Shown piece after piece: positions 8,444 through 16,759 of a stretch of DNA of 64,000 nt. This DNA comes from JANNBN01 sp031385545 (GTDB taxonomy: Bacteria; Actinomycetota; Acidimicrobiia; Acidimicrobiales; JANYDT01). Position 1 is the stretch's first letter. Each line of letters begins with the position of its first letter. Location of the stretch: the NCBI GenBank assembly GCA_031385545.1, contig JANNBN010000140.1:62001-126000 (forward strand). The letters are read 5' to 3'. Both the position numbers and the translations under genes were made by a program. Below the pieces are notes generated by a model. That model did not search any database and was not told the DNA's origin. It saw only the letters and a list, made by a program, of their open reading frames with translations.

Positions 8444-9745
8444 ATGGTTTCAGGTATGCCGATGACAGCCGACGAGGTCGCCCACCTCTATCGTCGCGCT
8501 GGCTTCGCAGCCGTCCCATCAGCCCTCTCTCCGCTTGTCGGACAGAGCCGCGAATCGGTGGTAGCTGGCCTGCTCGACGGGGTCTTTCCAGCCCCGTCGT
8601 ATCCGACACTGTCGCCGACCGATTCCGACTATCAGCAACTCGTTGTCATCCGCCGCTGGTGGCTCCAGCAGATGGCATCGGCGGCGAACCCAGTTCTTGA
8701 GAAGCTCACGTTCTTCTGGCACAACCTGATTCCGACGTCGTACTGGAAGGTTCCCGTGCCAGCCATGCTGCTGGCCCAGAACCAGATCCTGCGCAACAAC
8801 GCACTTGGCTCGATCCAGACGCTGCTGAGCGCAATCGCGGTTGACCCCGCAATGCTCTGGTACCTCGACAACTACCTCAACGTCGCGTCGTCACCGAACG
8901 AGAACTTCGCCCGCGAGCTGATGGAGCTGTTCACGCTTGGTGCAGACCAGGGCTATGTGCAGGGGGACGTGGTCGATGCAGCGCGCGCCTGGTCCGGCCA
9001 CACGCTCACCCCTGGCCGCGCCTACACGTTCGTCTCGGGCGAGCACGACAGTGGGTCGAAGTCGATCTTCGGAATCACCAAGAACTGGGACGGTCCGGAA
9101 CTGATCGGCGAAATACTTAACGGGGTCCGCGCCAACGTGTCCTCGCTGTTCCTGGCTCGACGGTTGTGGAACTGGTACGCGGGTCCGACGTCGGACACCG
9201 TGCTGCTGGCATCGCTTGCGGCAACGTTGCGAAGCGCGCAGATGAACACCAAAGAGTTCCTGCGGGCGATGTTCCTGCGCGACGAGTTCTACAGCCCGAT
9301 GTACCGCAATGTGCTCGTGCGTGGTCCGATCGAGTGGGGTGTCTGCATGCTTCGTGCCACCGGCCTGACCGCCCAGGGAACCCAGATCGACTGGGCCCTT
9401 GCCGATCTCGGACAGAGCCCATTCGAACCGCCGAGCGTCAGCGGGTGGAAGCAGAACGAGTATTGGATCAGCCAGGCCGCAGTGTGGAAGAAGGCCACCA
9501 TGGCTGGCACCATCGGCTGGTCTGCCGACGGAACGTCGTTCCTCTCCGCCGTTCCCGCACAGGGCCCAGCTGCTGCCGTGCAGACCGCGCTCGATGCGTT
9601 CGCCACGCCGACTGTTTCGGCCGCCACACGCAGCGCGCTCGAAGCGCTCCTCACTGCCAACCGCGACCCCGGCATCGGTGGAGCAGGACAGCGCGCCAAC
9701 CTCATCCGCGCCGTCGCACTCACGCCGGAGTTCCAGCTCTCATGA
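8444..9745 (+). CDS. DUF1800 domain protein
   Basis: 433 residues; internal ATGs at 8456 and 8462 are equally plausible starts. Family features visible are HLYRRAGF at the N-terminus, EKLTFFWHNLIPTSYWKV (WHNL/H motif), YLDNYLNVASSPNENFAREL (N-NFAREL block, about residue 150), AARAWSGHTL, FLARRLWNWY and the C-terminal SVSGWKQNEYWIS. The pair DUF1800-DUF1501 is widespread in Planctomycetes, Proteobacteria and actinobacteria and is thought to be exported, with no assigned reaction. The stop overlaps the next start (ATGA). Confidence 0.85.
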   Translation: MVSGMPMTADEVAHLYRRAGFAAVPSALSPLVGQSRESVVAGLLDGVFPAPSYPTLSPTDSDYQQLVVIRRWWLQQMASAANPVLEKLTFFWHNLIPTSYWKVPVPAMLLAQNQILRNNALGSIQTLLSAIAVDPAMLWYLDNYLNVASSPNENFARELMELFTLGADQGYVQGDVVDAARAWSGHTLTPGRAYTFVSGEHDSGSKSIFGITKNWDGPELIGEILNGVRANVSSLFLARRLWNWYAGPTSDTVLLASLAATLRSAQMNTKEFLRAMFLRDEFYSPMYRNVLVRGPIEWGVCMLRATGLTAQGTQIDWALADLGQSPFEPPSVSGWKQNEYWISQAAVWKKATMAGTIGWSADGTSFLSAVPAQGPAAAVQTALDAFATPTVSAATRSALEALLTANRDPGIGGAGQRANLIRAVALTPEFQLS

Positions 9746-11931
9746 GCCAGTACCCACCAGAGCCGGGACGGGCCGAAGCAGTGGCCGACCGCGTCCTCGA
9801 AGCACTCGATACCGTTGGCGACACGGTGTTGTCTCGTCGTCGCACCCTGCAGATCGGTGCCGGCGTTGCAGCCGGTTCGATGCTCGCCAGTCGGCTGCCG
9901 ATGGTTCGCGGTCTGGTCGGTCTCGGAACGGCCGAAGCAACGCAGATTCCCAGCACGATCGTCTTGGTGTACCTCGACGGTGGTAACGACGGGCTCAACA
10001 CGCTGGTACCCCTGACCAACCCGAAGTATCAGGACCTCCGCGGGTCCCTTGCGATACCCGGGAACACCACCCTGCCGGTCGATGCCGACTACGGCTTGCA
10101 TACGTCTCTTCCATTCATGCACTCCATGTGGACCGCTGGCAAAGCGGCTTTTGTGCGCGGCGTCGGGTACTCCAACAACAACCTGAGCCACTTCACCTCG
10201 ATCGACCATTGGCACTATGGCTACGGCGCCTCCGGTTCGCCGGTCGCCGCTTCGCCGCATTCCGGTTGGGCAGGTCGCTTCGCCGACACCATCGGGCCTT
10301 CGAACCCATTCACAACCGTCGCGATCGGACCGTACACACCCGTTTCGCTGCGGGGTGCATCGGTCGCCGCGTTGCAGATTCCGATCCCCCAGTCCCAACT
10401 GTTCGGCGCCAACCTTGGCGACCTCAACGAGAAGTGGGTTGCAGACGCCCTGCGATCGATCAACACCACTGGCTCCGGAACGGGGCCGCTCGGCAACGGG
10501 CTGACCGCTCGGGCCGTGAGTGCGATCGACGTCGCACCGTCGGTTGCAAGCAGTTGGAACGGAGCTGACGGCACGGCAATCAACCGCCAGATGACGATGG
10601 CTGCGAACCTGATCAACGCACGCCTCGGTGTTCGCGTGATTTCCGTGATCATCGACGGTTTCGACACCCACGCGCAACAGGCTGTGACACATTCCAGACT
10701 GCTCAGCGACCTGGATACGGCGTTGTCCGGGTTCTTCTCCCGCCTGGACCCCGCCCTCAGCCGCTCGGTCGCCATCATGACGTACTCCGAGTTCGGACGC
10801 CGTGCCCGGGCCAACAGCTCTGCCGGCACGGACCACGGCTCATCATCGATCGCCATGATGTTCGGGGCGAACGTCGCCGGTGGCATCTACGGCGACGAAC
10901 CCGGGCTGACGACGCTTGACGCCGCCGGCAATTCGCTGGTCACCACCGACTTCCGCCGCCTGTACTCCACGGTGTTGGCCAGCTGGCTCGGAACGAATCC
11001 TGACCCAATTCTCGGGGCCACCCACGTACCGCTGCCGCTGTTCGCCGCGCAGCCCGGTGTGATCCCGAGCACCACCAGCACAACGTCGACCAGCACAACC
11101 CGGGCCCCTGCGCCAGCCGCCGGCGCGTCGACGTTGGTACCGGTCACCCGAGCCCCGGCTCCCGACTCTCCGTCAGCGGGAGGCGGAACACGCGTTGCGC
11201 CTCCCGCCGCCGGCCCAGGTGTCACTACCACCACGGCTGCTGCGATCGCGGGTTCGTCCGCTGCGTTTGATTCGGCGTCAACGACACTCCCGACGGCCGG
11301 ACAACCGATTCTTTTGTCAGCAACGACGACGCAACCGGCACAACCCCCGACCACGCAACCGACTCCGCCCCTTGCCGCCCCGCAACCGGCGGCCCAACCG
11401 CAGCCCGCCGCTGCTCCATCAGGTGCTGGCATCATTGTGCCGACCGAGCTAGTCGTGCCCGGCAACGGTGCTGTTATTGCCCCCAGCCCGACGGTGCCAG
11501 GTACAACCGTGCTGATCACCGTCGGACCGACTTCCGAGCCAACCCCGGAGGGAATTCCCGGAGAACCGGTCGGGCCAACCGCGGTTCCACCCACGTCGGC
11601 CGCCCATTCCTCGACGACAGTTCTGACCGGCAACCCATCTTCGTTGCAGGTCGCAGTTCGGGCGCAGCCATCAGTCATCAGCGCCACCGTGACAAACGGC
11701 CCTCTGCGCAACGACACGTGGATCGGGGTGTTCAGCGCCGCCAACGGTGCCCGGACGAACGCTGCACCTCTGGCGATCAGGTACCTCAACAACCGGACAC
11801 GTCCGGGCATCGTCACCCGCACCTCGGGTGCGGTGCGCTTCACCGGCGTCGCGAAGGGCACCTACCTCGTCAAGGTATTTGCCGGCGGCGCAACGGCCCC
11901 GGTTCGACAGCTGCGCGTCCTCGTCCCGTAG
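9742..11931 (+). CDS. DUF1501 protein with Tat-like signal and Thr/Pro-rich linker
   Basis: 729 residues. Residues 30-55 (SRRRTLQIGAGVAAGSMLAS) look like a twin-arginine export signal. The DUF1501 domain (about 65-430) has VYLDGGNDGLNTLVPLTN, FVRGVGYSNNNLSHFTSIDH, and SEFGRRARANSSAGTDHGSS; its fold is related to alkaline phosphatase/sulfatase proteins. A roughly 180-residue linker rich in Thr, Pro, Ala and Ser follows, then a C-terminal domain of about 100 residues (PLRNDTWIGVFSAANGARTN ... FTGVAKGTYLVKVFAGG) resembling a small beta-sandwich. It forms an operon with the DUF1800 gene. Confidence 0.85.
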   Translation: MSQYPPEPGRAEAVADRVLEALDTVGDTVLSRRRTLQIGAGVAAGSMLASRLPMVRGLVGLGTAEATQIPSTIVLVYLDGGNDGLNTLVPLTNPKYQDLRGSLAIPGNTTLPVDADYGLHTSLPFMHSMWTAGKAAFVRGVGYSNNNLSHFTSIDHWHYGYGASGSPVAASPHSGWAGRFADTIGPSNPFTTVAIGPYTPVSLRGASVAALQIPIPQSQLFGANLGDLNEKWVADALRSINTTGSGTGPLGNGLTARAVSAIDVAPSVASSWNGADGTAINRQMTMAANLINARLGVRVISVIIDGFDTHAQQAVTHSRLLSDLDTALSGFFSRLDPALSRSVAIMTYSEFGRRARANSSAGTDHGSSSIAMMFGANVAGGIYGDEPGLTTLDAAGNSLVTTDFRRLYSTVLASWLGTNPDPILGATHVPLPLFAAQPGVIPSTTSTTSTSTTRAPAPAAGASTLVPVTRAPAPDSPSAGGGTRVAPPAAGPGVTTTTAAAIAGSSAAFDSASTTLPTAGQPILLSATTTQPAQPPTTQPTPPLAAPQPAAQPQPAAAPSGAGIIVPTELVVPGNGAVIAPSPTVPGTTVLITVGPTSEPTPEGIPGEPVGPTAVPPTSAAHSSTTVLTGNPSSLQVAVRAQPSVISATVTNGPLRNDTWIGVFSAANGARTNAAPLAIRYLNNRTRPGIVTRTSGAVRFTGVAKGTYLVKVFAGGATAPVRQLRVLVP

Positions 11932-12198
11932 ACAACTTGCCATACCTCCTGGCATGGGCTCGACCCTGCGATCGAGCGTCCGCTTCGGTTGCCCACGCTG
12001 ACTCTGTGGTTGACCTGTCAGCAACCCCTGGTCTGCGCGACCCACTGTGCGGTCTGCGGCATAGGTCGGACGGCGCATTCTCACCCTCGGCCACCCCAGG
12101 TTCACTGATATTGGGGATCGAGAACGCCCATCAATGTCCGAAGTTATGTGTACCCCAACAGCGGACGACCCAGTCTGCAAAACCCAAAGGACCCCTGA

Positions 12199-12390
12199 AT
12201 GCTCGAAATGTTCGTCTCCCTCCAGACCCTCCTCGCCGGCCGCAAGGCAGAGATCGAAGAGCGCGGCGCAACCGCCGTTGAGTACGCCCTCATGGTCGGC
12301 CTGATCGCCGTCGCCATCATCGGCGCGGTCTCCCTGCTCGGCAACAAGATCAAGAGTTCGTTCAACACGATCTCCAACACCCTTCCTTGA
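12199..12390 (+). CDS. Flp/Fap-type pilin
   Basis: 63 residues. It is typical of class IVb Flp pilins: a short charged leader, then RGATAVEYALMVGLIAVAII with the Glu at +5-like position and one hydrophobic helix (about 28-50), and a short C-terminus. The leader is longer than usual before the G-A-T-A-V-E-Y cleavage site (Glu-Arg-Gly/Ala). A GGA ribosome site lies in AAAGGACCCCTGAATG. No Tad assembly gene is in the window, so it is an orphan pilin here. A strong terminator follows. Confidence 0.88.
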   Translation: MLEMFVSLQTLLAGRKAEIEERGATAVEYALMVGLIAVAIIGAVSLLGNKIKSSFNTISNTLP

Positions 12391-12426
12391 TCCGGGCGCC
12401 TCACGGCGCACGCACCGAACGAAACG

Positions 12427-12451
12427 AAACCCCGGCCTCAGGCCGGGGTTT
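12427..12451. terminator. Terminator between pilin and cysM (bidirectional)
   Basis: Perfect 11-bp stem AAACCCCGGCC / GGCCGGGGTTT with a TCA loop, 37 nt after the pilin stop. The flanking A and T runs let it work for the pilin (+) and for cysM (-), which converge here. Confidence 0.85.
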
Positions 12452-12519
12452 CCGCGTTGCACCGAGAACTTCGCACCCGCTGGACGAGGAGCCGATGGGC
12501 CACCTCGAACGAGAGTTGC

Positions 12520-13470
12520 TTAGAAGTAGATGACCTTCTTGGCACGCTCGGTGACCTCGTCGAGGTCGTCGCTGTAGGCACCCGTCGAGAGGTACTTCCA
12601 TCCCCCGTCGCAGATCACCGTGACGATGGTGCCCGACTCGATTTCCGCGGCACACTTGATGGCAGCGGCCATGATTGCGCCACTGGAGATACCGGCGAAG
12701 ACGCCTGCCTCGCGGACCAGCCGACGGGTGACCTCGATGGACTCGCGTGGCCCGATGACCTTCTTGCGGTCGAGCAGTTCGAACCCGTTGTTGTCAGTGA
12801 AAATGGGCGGGATGTAGCCGTCGTCAAGGTTACGAAGCCCGTCGACCATCTCTCCGCTGGGTGGTTCGACCGCCCAGAGTTCGATGGCCGGGTTCTGTTC
12901 CTTGAGGTACTTACCAACGCCGACCAGCGTGCCGCTGGTGCCGAGCCCGGCTACGAAGTGCGTGATTTCGGGACAGTCCTTCCAGATCTCGGGCCCCGCT
13001 GTGCGGTAATGCGCGTCGGGATTGTTGGGGTTTCCGTACTGGTAGAGAAAAACCCATTCCGGGTTTTCCGCAGCTAAGCGCTGGGCCAACTTCACCGCGC
13101 CGTTGGAACCCTCGGAGCCGGGCGACTCAATGATCTCCGCGCCGTACACCTCGAGCATCTGGCGACGCTCAGGCGTCACGTTCGTCGGCAGCACAATTTT
13201 GAGGACGTAACCCCTCAGCGCGCAGATCATCGCAAGACCGATTCCGGTGTTGCCCGAAGAGGGCTCCATGAGAATCGACCCCGGCTTCAATCTGCCTTCG
13301 CGTTCCGCTGCATCGATCATTGACAGAGCGATGCGGTCCTTGATGGATCCGCCGGGGTTCTGCCCTTCCATCTTGGCGAAGATGCGGACCTTGGGGTTGG
13401 GTGACAACACCGACACGTCGACCAGCGGCGTATCGCCGATCATGTCGATGACGCTGGCGTATACGGCCAT
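12520..13470 (-). CDS. cysM: CysM: CysO-thiocarboxylate-dependent cysteine synthase
   Basis: 316 residues. This is a PLP enzyme of fold type II. Lys44 in GGSIKDRIALSM is the expected PLP lysine; PSSGNTGIGLAM binds the substrate carboxylate and GLGTSGTLVGVGKYL the phosphate. Next to mec and cysO it should be the actinobacterial CysM, which joins O-phosphoserine with thiocarboxylated CysO rather than free sulfide. The ATG start shares one base with the cysO stop (TGATG), so translation is coupled. A TTG two codons upstream is possible but unlikely. Confidence 0.92.
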   Translation of the reverse strand: MAVYASVIDMIGDTPLVDVSVLSPNPKVRIFAKMEGQNPGGSIKDRIALSMIDAAEREGRLKPGSILMEPSSGNTGIGLAMICALRGYVLKIVLPTNVTPERRQMLEVYGAEIIESPGSEGSNGAVKLAQRLAAENPEWVFLYQYGNPNNPDAHYRTAGPEIWKDCPEITHFVAGLGTSGTLVGVGKYLKEQNPAIELWAVEPPSGEMVDGLRNLDDGYIPPIFTDNNGFELLDRKKVIGPRESIEVTRRLVREAGVFAGISSGAIMAAAIKCAAEIESGTIVTVICDGGWKYLSTGAYSDDLDEVTERAKKVIYF

Positions 13471-13754
13471 CAGCAAGCACCACCGGCAACGGCCGGCAGG
13501 ATGGAGATGGTGTCACCGTCCTTGACGGGCGCATCGAGCTTGCCGACGTAACGGACGTCGTCGTCGTTGACGTAGACGTTGACGAAGCGGTGGAGCTGGC
13601 CGTCGTCTGTCACGATCTGCCCGGCGATACCAGGAAACTTGGTGGTCAGCGCCGAGATGATCTCGCCGACGGTTGAGCCGCTGAGTTGCACCTTCGACTC
13701 GCCTCCGGTCTGGGGGCGCATGATGGTGGGGATTCGGACGTCGACTGATGCCAT
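13470..13754 (-). CDS. cysO: CysO: MoaD/ThiS-type sulfur carrier, with C-terminal extension after Gly-Gly
   Basis: 94 residues. A ubiquitin-like sulfur carrier very like mycobacterial CysO (VRIPTIMRPQTGG, HRFVNVYVNDDDVRY, ISILPAVAGG). The active carrier must end in Gly-Gly for adenylation and thiocarboxylation. Here the diglycine (91-92) is followed by Ala-Cys before the stop, so a precursor that needs trimming is predicted. The neighbouring JAMM protease is the obvious candidate. A CAGGAG ribosome site lies upstream of ATG 13754. Confidence 0.92.
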   Translation of the reverse strand: MASVDVRIPTIMRPQTGGESKVQLSGSTVGEIISALTTKFPGIAGQIVTDDGQLHRFVNVYVNDDDVRYVGKLDAPVKDGDTISILPAVAGGAC

Positions 13755-13807
13755 TGGAAGTTTCAGCTCCTGAGAGATACCCGACCAGAGTAGTCGGGTT
13801 TCGTTCG

Positions 13808-14209
13808 CTAGCCGAAAAGAATCACGGGCTCTTCGGCGACATTCCCGTCGACGATGAGAAAGCTGCGCAGCACCGGCGATTCGTCGCGTAGCGACACAAT
13901 GAGGTAGTGCCAGGACGGATCGGGTGCAGCAGCAACGTCGGTGGGTGACGGGTAGGGATCGGTGTGCGTATGGCTGTGCACCACGCCGGTAATGATCATC
14001 CCGGCGTCGTCGGCGTCTCGTTCGGCACGCAGATGTTGGCGGGGCGCAACGGTATAGACGCGGGTGCTGTGCGCATCGTTGTCGGTCGGGTGGAAGACGT
14101 CGGCTCGGTCGGGTCCTGTGCCAGCGACGAGACCGCACGCCTCGAACGGCATACCCGCAAAGACGTGCGACACGATGCGCCGATAGGCCTCGGCGGATAG
14201 TTGCAGCAT
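13808..14209 (-). CDS. mec: Mec: JAMM/MPN+ metalloprotease of the CysO pathway
   Basis: 133 residues. It has the complete zinc-binding JAMM set: Glu23 in FEACGL, and H-S-H then S-P-T-D (His78, His80, Ser88, Asp91), i.e. HxHx7SxxD. In Mycobacterium tuberculosis Mec releases cysteine from the CysO-cysteine adduct. First gene of a mec-cysO-cysM operon, 53 nt before cysO. ATG 14209 fits the family N-terminus; the frame upstream encodes a Gly-rich non-conserved stretch. Confidence 0.92.
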   Translation of the reverse strand: MLQLSAEAYRRIVSHVFAGMPFEACGLVAGTGPDRADVFHPTDNDAHSTRVYTVAPRQHLRAERDADDAGMIITGVVHSHTHTDPYPSPTDVAAAPDPSWHYLIVSLRDESPVLRSFLIVDGNVAEEPVILFG

Positions 14210-14315
14210 GCACACGAGGGTACCGGCTGCCCGGCAGGGGCCGACAACTCGTTCGCCACCCCACCCACCGCCGCCGCTCAACTTCACCCTCCCCACATAC
14301 GCGCAACTTCACCTG

Positions 14316-14346
14316 GGTAGGAGTGTGGGTAGGAGTGTGGGTAGGT
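14316..14346. repeat. 12-bp tandem repeat in the mec/smpB intergenic region
   Basis: GGGTAGGAGTGT occurs twice, followed by a degenerate third unit GGGTAGGTGAG. It lies between the divergent mec and smpB genes, roughly 50 nt upstream of the smpB -10 box. It could reflect slippage or an operator; there is no further evidence. Confidence 0.6.
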
Positions 14347-14392
14347 GAGCGGCTGGGTCAGGCGTCCGATCGGCGGCTGACGTGCGCCGCTG

Positions 14393-14398
14393 TAGGTT
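14393..14398 (+). promoter_or_regulatory. Putative -10 box for leaderless smpB mRNA
   Basis: TAGGTT lies 6 nt before the GTG start of smpB, with no Shine-Dalgarno sequence between. This matches the TAnnnT-N6/7-start arrangement of leaderless actinobacterial transcripts. Confidence 0.45.
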
Positions 14399-14404
14399 GG
14401 CGGG

Positions 14405-14917
14405 GTGGCAAAGAAGGGGACGATGTCGGGGGCACGCAACGCCGGGCTCACCGACCAGCGCAAGATCCTTGCCAACAACAAGAAGATCCGCCACGACTAC
14501 GACGTGCTTGGCACATACGAGGCCGGCATCCAGCTCGTCGGCGCCGAGGTGAAGAGCCTGCGCGAAGCGAAGGTTCAGCTGAAAGACAGCTACTGCCGGG
14601 TGGAGCGCGGTGAAATGCTGCTGATGGGCATGCACATCTCGCCGTACACCTACGCGATCGGCTTCGGCTCGTTCCTTCCCGAGCGCACCCGCAAGCTCCT
14701 GCTGCACCGTCGCGAGATCGACCTGCTCAACGATCGCATGGCTCAGGAGCACCTGTCCCTGCTGCCGTTGTCCATCTACTTTCGTGATGGTCGGGTCAAG
14801 GTCGAGTTAGCTCTCGCGAAAGGCCGCAAACGCCACGACAAACGCGCCGCCATCGGCGATCGGGACGCCAAGCGCGATATCGCCCGCGAGATGTCGGCTC
14901 GCCTGAAGCGTCACTGA
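14405..14917 (+). CDS. smpB: SsrA-binding protein SmpB
   Basis: 170 residues. It binds tmRNA and brings it to stalled ribosomes for trans-translation. Typical blocks are NKKIRHDYDVLGTYEAGIQL, VGAEVKSLREAKVQLKDSYC, MHISPYTYAIGF and the basic C-terminal tail (AKGRKRHDKRAAIGDRDAKR). GTG start. No tmRNA gene was found beside it in the window. Confidence 0.96.
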   Translation: MAKKGTMSGARNAGLTDQRKILANNKKIRHDYDVLGTYEAGIQLVGAEVKSLREAKVQLKDSYCRVERGEMLLMGMHISPYTYAIGFGSFLPERTRKLLLHRREIDLLNDRMAQEHLSLLPLSIYFRDGRVKVELALAKGRKRHDKRAAIGDRDAKRDIAREMSARLKRH

Positions 14918-14931
14918 TCCGGGGCTGCAAC

Positions 14932-15801
14932 ATGAGAAACGAAACAACGCCCGGCATCAGCCTCGTCTGCATCGACCTGGACGGAACGCTGATTGGTTCA
15001 TCGGGCTCGCCAACTCCCGCAGTTTGGGCTGCTGCCGACCGCGCCCGTTCCGCCGACATCCACCTTGCCATCTGCACGGCCCGCCCCGGGACCGGCTCAG
15101 CTTGGACGTGGGCGAAGCGGCTCGACCCGAACGGGTGGCATCAGTTCCAGACTGGCGCTTCGGTGATGCATACCGGCACCGGGATGACGCACTCAGCTCC
15201 CCTCCCGGCAGGCGCGGTGGAAGCCTGCCATCGCATGGCACAGGCCCGCGGGTGGGTGTTCGAGGCTTACGCCGACGCCGACTACATCGTCGACAGCGAC
15301 CAACTTGCGGCTCACCAGCACGCCGACCTCTTAGGCATACCGTACGTACGCAGATCATTGCATGAGCTGAACGGCGCGCCTCTCCGAACCCAACTCATCG
15401 TCACCGATGACCAGCTCGCCGACGCACTTGCTTCGGTACCCGTTGGCTGTTCCGCATCAGGTGCCACCTCACCGGTGATGCCGGGCTACAACTTCGTATC
15501 CATCACGGCAGACGGAGTGAGCAAGGCCAGTGGCGTGGCACTGCTCGCATCACTCGTCGGGTGCACGCTTGCGCAGGTGATGATGGTCGGCGACGGCCAC
15601 AACGACGTTCCTGCGATGCAGATCGTGGGCCACCCCGTTGCGATGGGCAACGCTCCAGAGGAAGTGGCGGCGTTCGCCCGGCATCGGGTGGCGCACGTCG
15701 ATGCCGACGGTGTGGCCGAGGCGCTCGACCTCGCCATTCATCTCGGTGTGGCCACAAATCGTGGAAAACATCAGCCTGCGCATCATTTCGTCCACGATTA
15801 A
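14932..15801 (+). CDS. Cof-type HAD-IIB phosphatase
   Basis: 289 residues. Motif I is VCIDLDGTLIG (Asp nucleophile at about 15). A large alpha/beta C2 cap lies in the middle. The Lys is in ADGVSKASGVALLA and motif IV is MMVGDGHNDVPAMQIVGHPV followed by AMGNAPEEV, both diagnostic of the Cof/YidA group acting on sugar phosphates or phosphorylated cofactors. It starts 15 nt after smpB and probably shares its mRNA. The substrate is unknown. Confidence 0.88.
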   Translation: MRNETTPGISLVCIDLDGTLIGSSGSPTPAVWAAADRARSADIHLAICTARPGTGSAWTWAKRLDPNGWHQFQTGASVMHTGTGMTHSAPLPAGAVEACHRMAQARGWVFEAYADADYIVDSDQLAAHQHADLLGIPYVRRSLHELNGAPLRTQLIVTDDQLADALASVPVGCSASGATSPVMPGYNFVSITADGVSKASGVALLASLVGCTLAQVMMVGDGHNDVPAMQIVGHPVAMGNAPEEVAAFARHRVAHVDADGVAEALDLAIHLGVATNRGKHQPAHHFVHD

Positions 15802-15810
15802 CTTCGTCGG

Positions 15811-16263
15811 TTACTGGTCGGCGAGGGCGGTGAGCACAGCTGGTTGGACGGACGGGTCGATTCCCAGCGCGTCGAGCACCTCGTTGATAGCACTCCGTTC
15901 GAATTCGGCCGTGACCGCGCTTCCGCTTGGCCCCCCGCTGACGCGTCCACGATCCCACGCCACTGCACAGTCGATGAGCTGTAACCCGTGAGTCCGCTCG
16001 ACATAGGCCACCGGGTGCGAGTGCGAGAGCTGTTCGGCATAGGTGATGACGCCTGCGGTGAGCAACTCGAATCCCTCCATCGGCTGCCCCGGAGCGCGAC
16101 CATCAGCCAGGTCGAGCACTCTGGCCCACTCGGACGACAACGGCAGGAACCACAGACCCAGCGCCAGTGACCGACACGCAGTCGCCACTGCTGCGGGGAG
16201 ATGGGCCGGGACCTCGTCGGCCGAAACCAAAAACCCTCGAACGGCGCCGCCGATGCGCAACAT
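15811..16263 (-). CDS. Conserved hypothetical protein
   Basis: 150 residues. ATG 16263 is chosen because MLRIGGAVRGFLVSADEVPA begins the compositionally normal part; the longer upstream frame overlaps Pth2. It is a soluble alpha/beta-looking protein with no catalytic motif that I recognise. It lies 14 nt downstream of the Pth2 gene on the same strand, so it is likely co-expressed. Confidence 0.6.
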   Translation of the reverse strand: MLRIGGAVRGFLVSADEVPAHLPAAVATACRSLALGLWFLPLSSEWARVLDLADGRAPGQPMEGFELLTAGVITYAEQLSHSHPVAYVERTHGLQLIDCAVAWDRGRVSGGPSGSAVTAEFERSAINEVLDALGIDPSVQPAVLTALADQ

Positions 16264-16276
16264 GTAAGTCCTCCGC

Positions 16277-16732
16277 TCAGTAGATCGCCAAGTCACCGGT
16301 GACCTGGTCGATGTGGTTGGCGAGATCAGGGCCGATGGCCAACGCAGTGCGGGTTGGTACGCCGCCGAACTCGGTGCGTCCACTGTCGGTGATGAGCACG
16401 GAACGAAGCCTTAGCCGCACGGCATGTTCGTGCAACGCAACCAGCTCTTCGTCGGTTTGTACTTGGAGGGTGACCTTGCGCAACGAGCCGCTGATCCACG
16501 CCCACGCAACAGGATCCAACGTGACACGAGAGACGCCCGTTCGCGAGTCGGTACCGTCGCTGACCAGCGAAGCAAGCCATGCAGAGGACGCGTGTGCACC
16601 CTGCGCGATCTCTTTGCCTCGGCGCATCTTCAGGTCTCGCCGGATGACGATCACTTGCTTCACCGTCGCCGGATCGACTTCGCCGGGAGCTACCTGAGCC
16701 GCGTGTAGTTGTGAGCCTTCAGGACTGTCCAT
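16277..16732 (-). CDS. Peptidyl-tRNA hydrolase, Pth2 type
   Basis: 151 residues. Pth2 recycles peptidyl-tRNA released from ribosomes. The signature KQVIVIRRDLKMRRGKEIAQ-GAHAS (about 25-50) contains the catalytic Lys/Asp environment, followed by VALHEHAVRLRLRSVLITDS and RTALAIGPDLANHIDQVTG. This is the archaeal/eukaryotic fold, which also occurs in some actinobacteria and is unrelated to bacterial Pth. Whether a classical pth also exists cannot be seen here. Confidence 0.88.
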   Translation of the reverse strand: MDSPEGSQLHAAQVAPGEVDPATVKQVIVIRRDLKMRRGKEIAQGAHASSAWLASLVSDGTDSRTGVSRVTLDPVAWAWISGSLRKVTLQVQTDEELVALHEHAVRLRLRSVLITDSGRTEFGGVPTRTALAIGPDLANHIDQVTGDLAIY

Positions 16733-16759
16733 GATCCGTGAGCTTACGATTCCCTCAGC

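Noticed and set aside
9289..10836. 515-codon open frame on the minus strand
   Set aside because: Antisense to the DUF1800/DUF1501 genes; composition (Arg/Gly/Val-rich) is that of a shadow frame.
14209..14405. tmRNA (ssrA) gene next to smpB
   Set aside because: I looked for the tRNA-like ends and a tag reading frame on both sides of smpB and found none.
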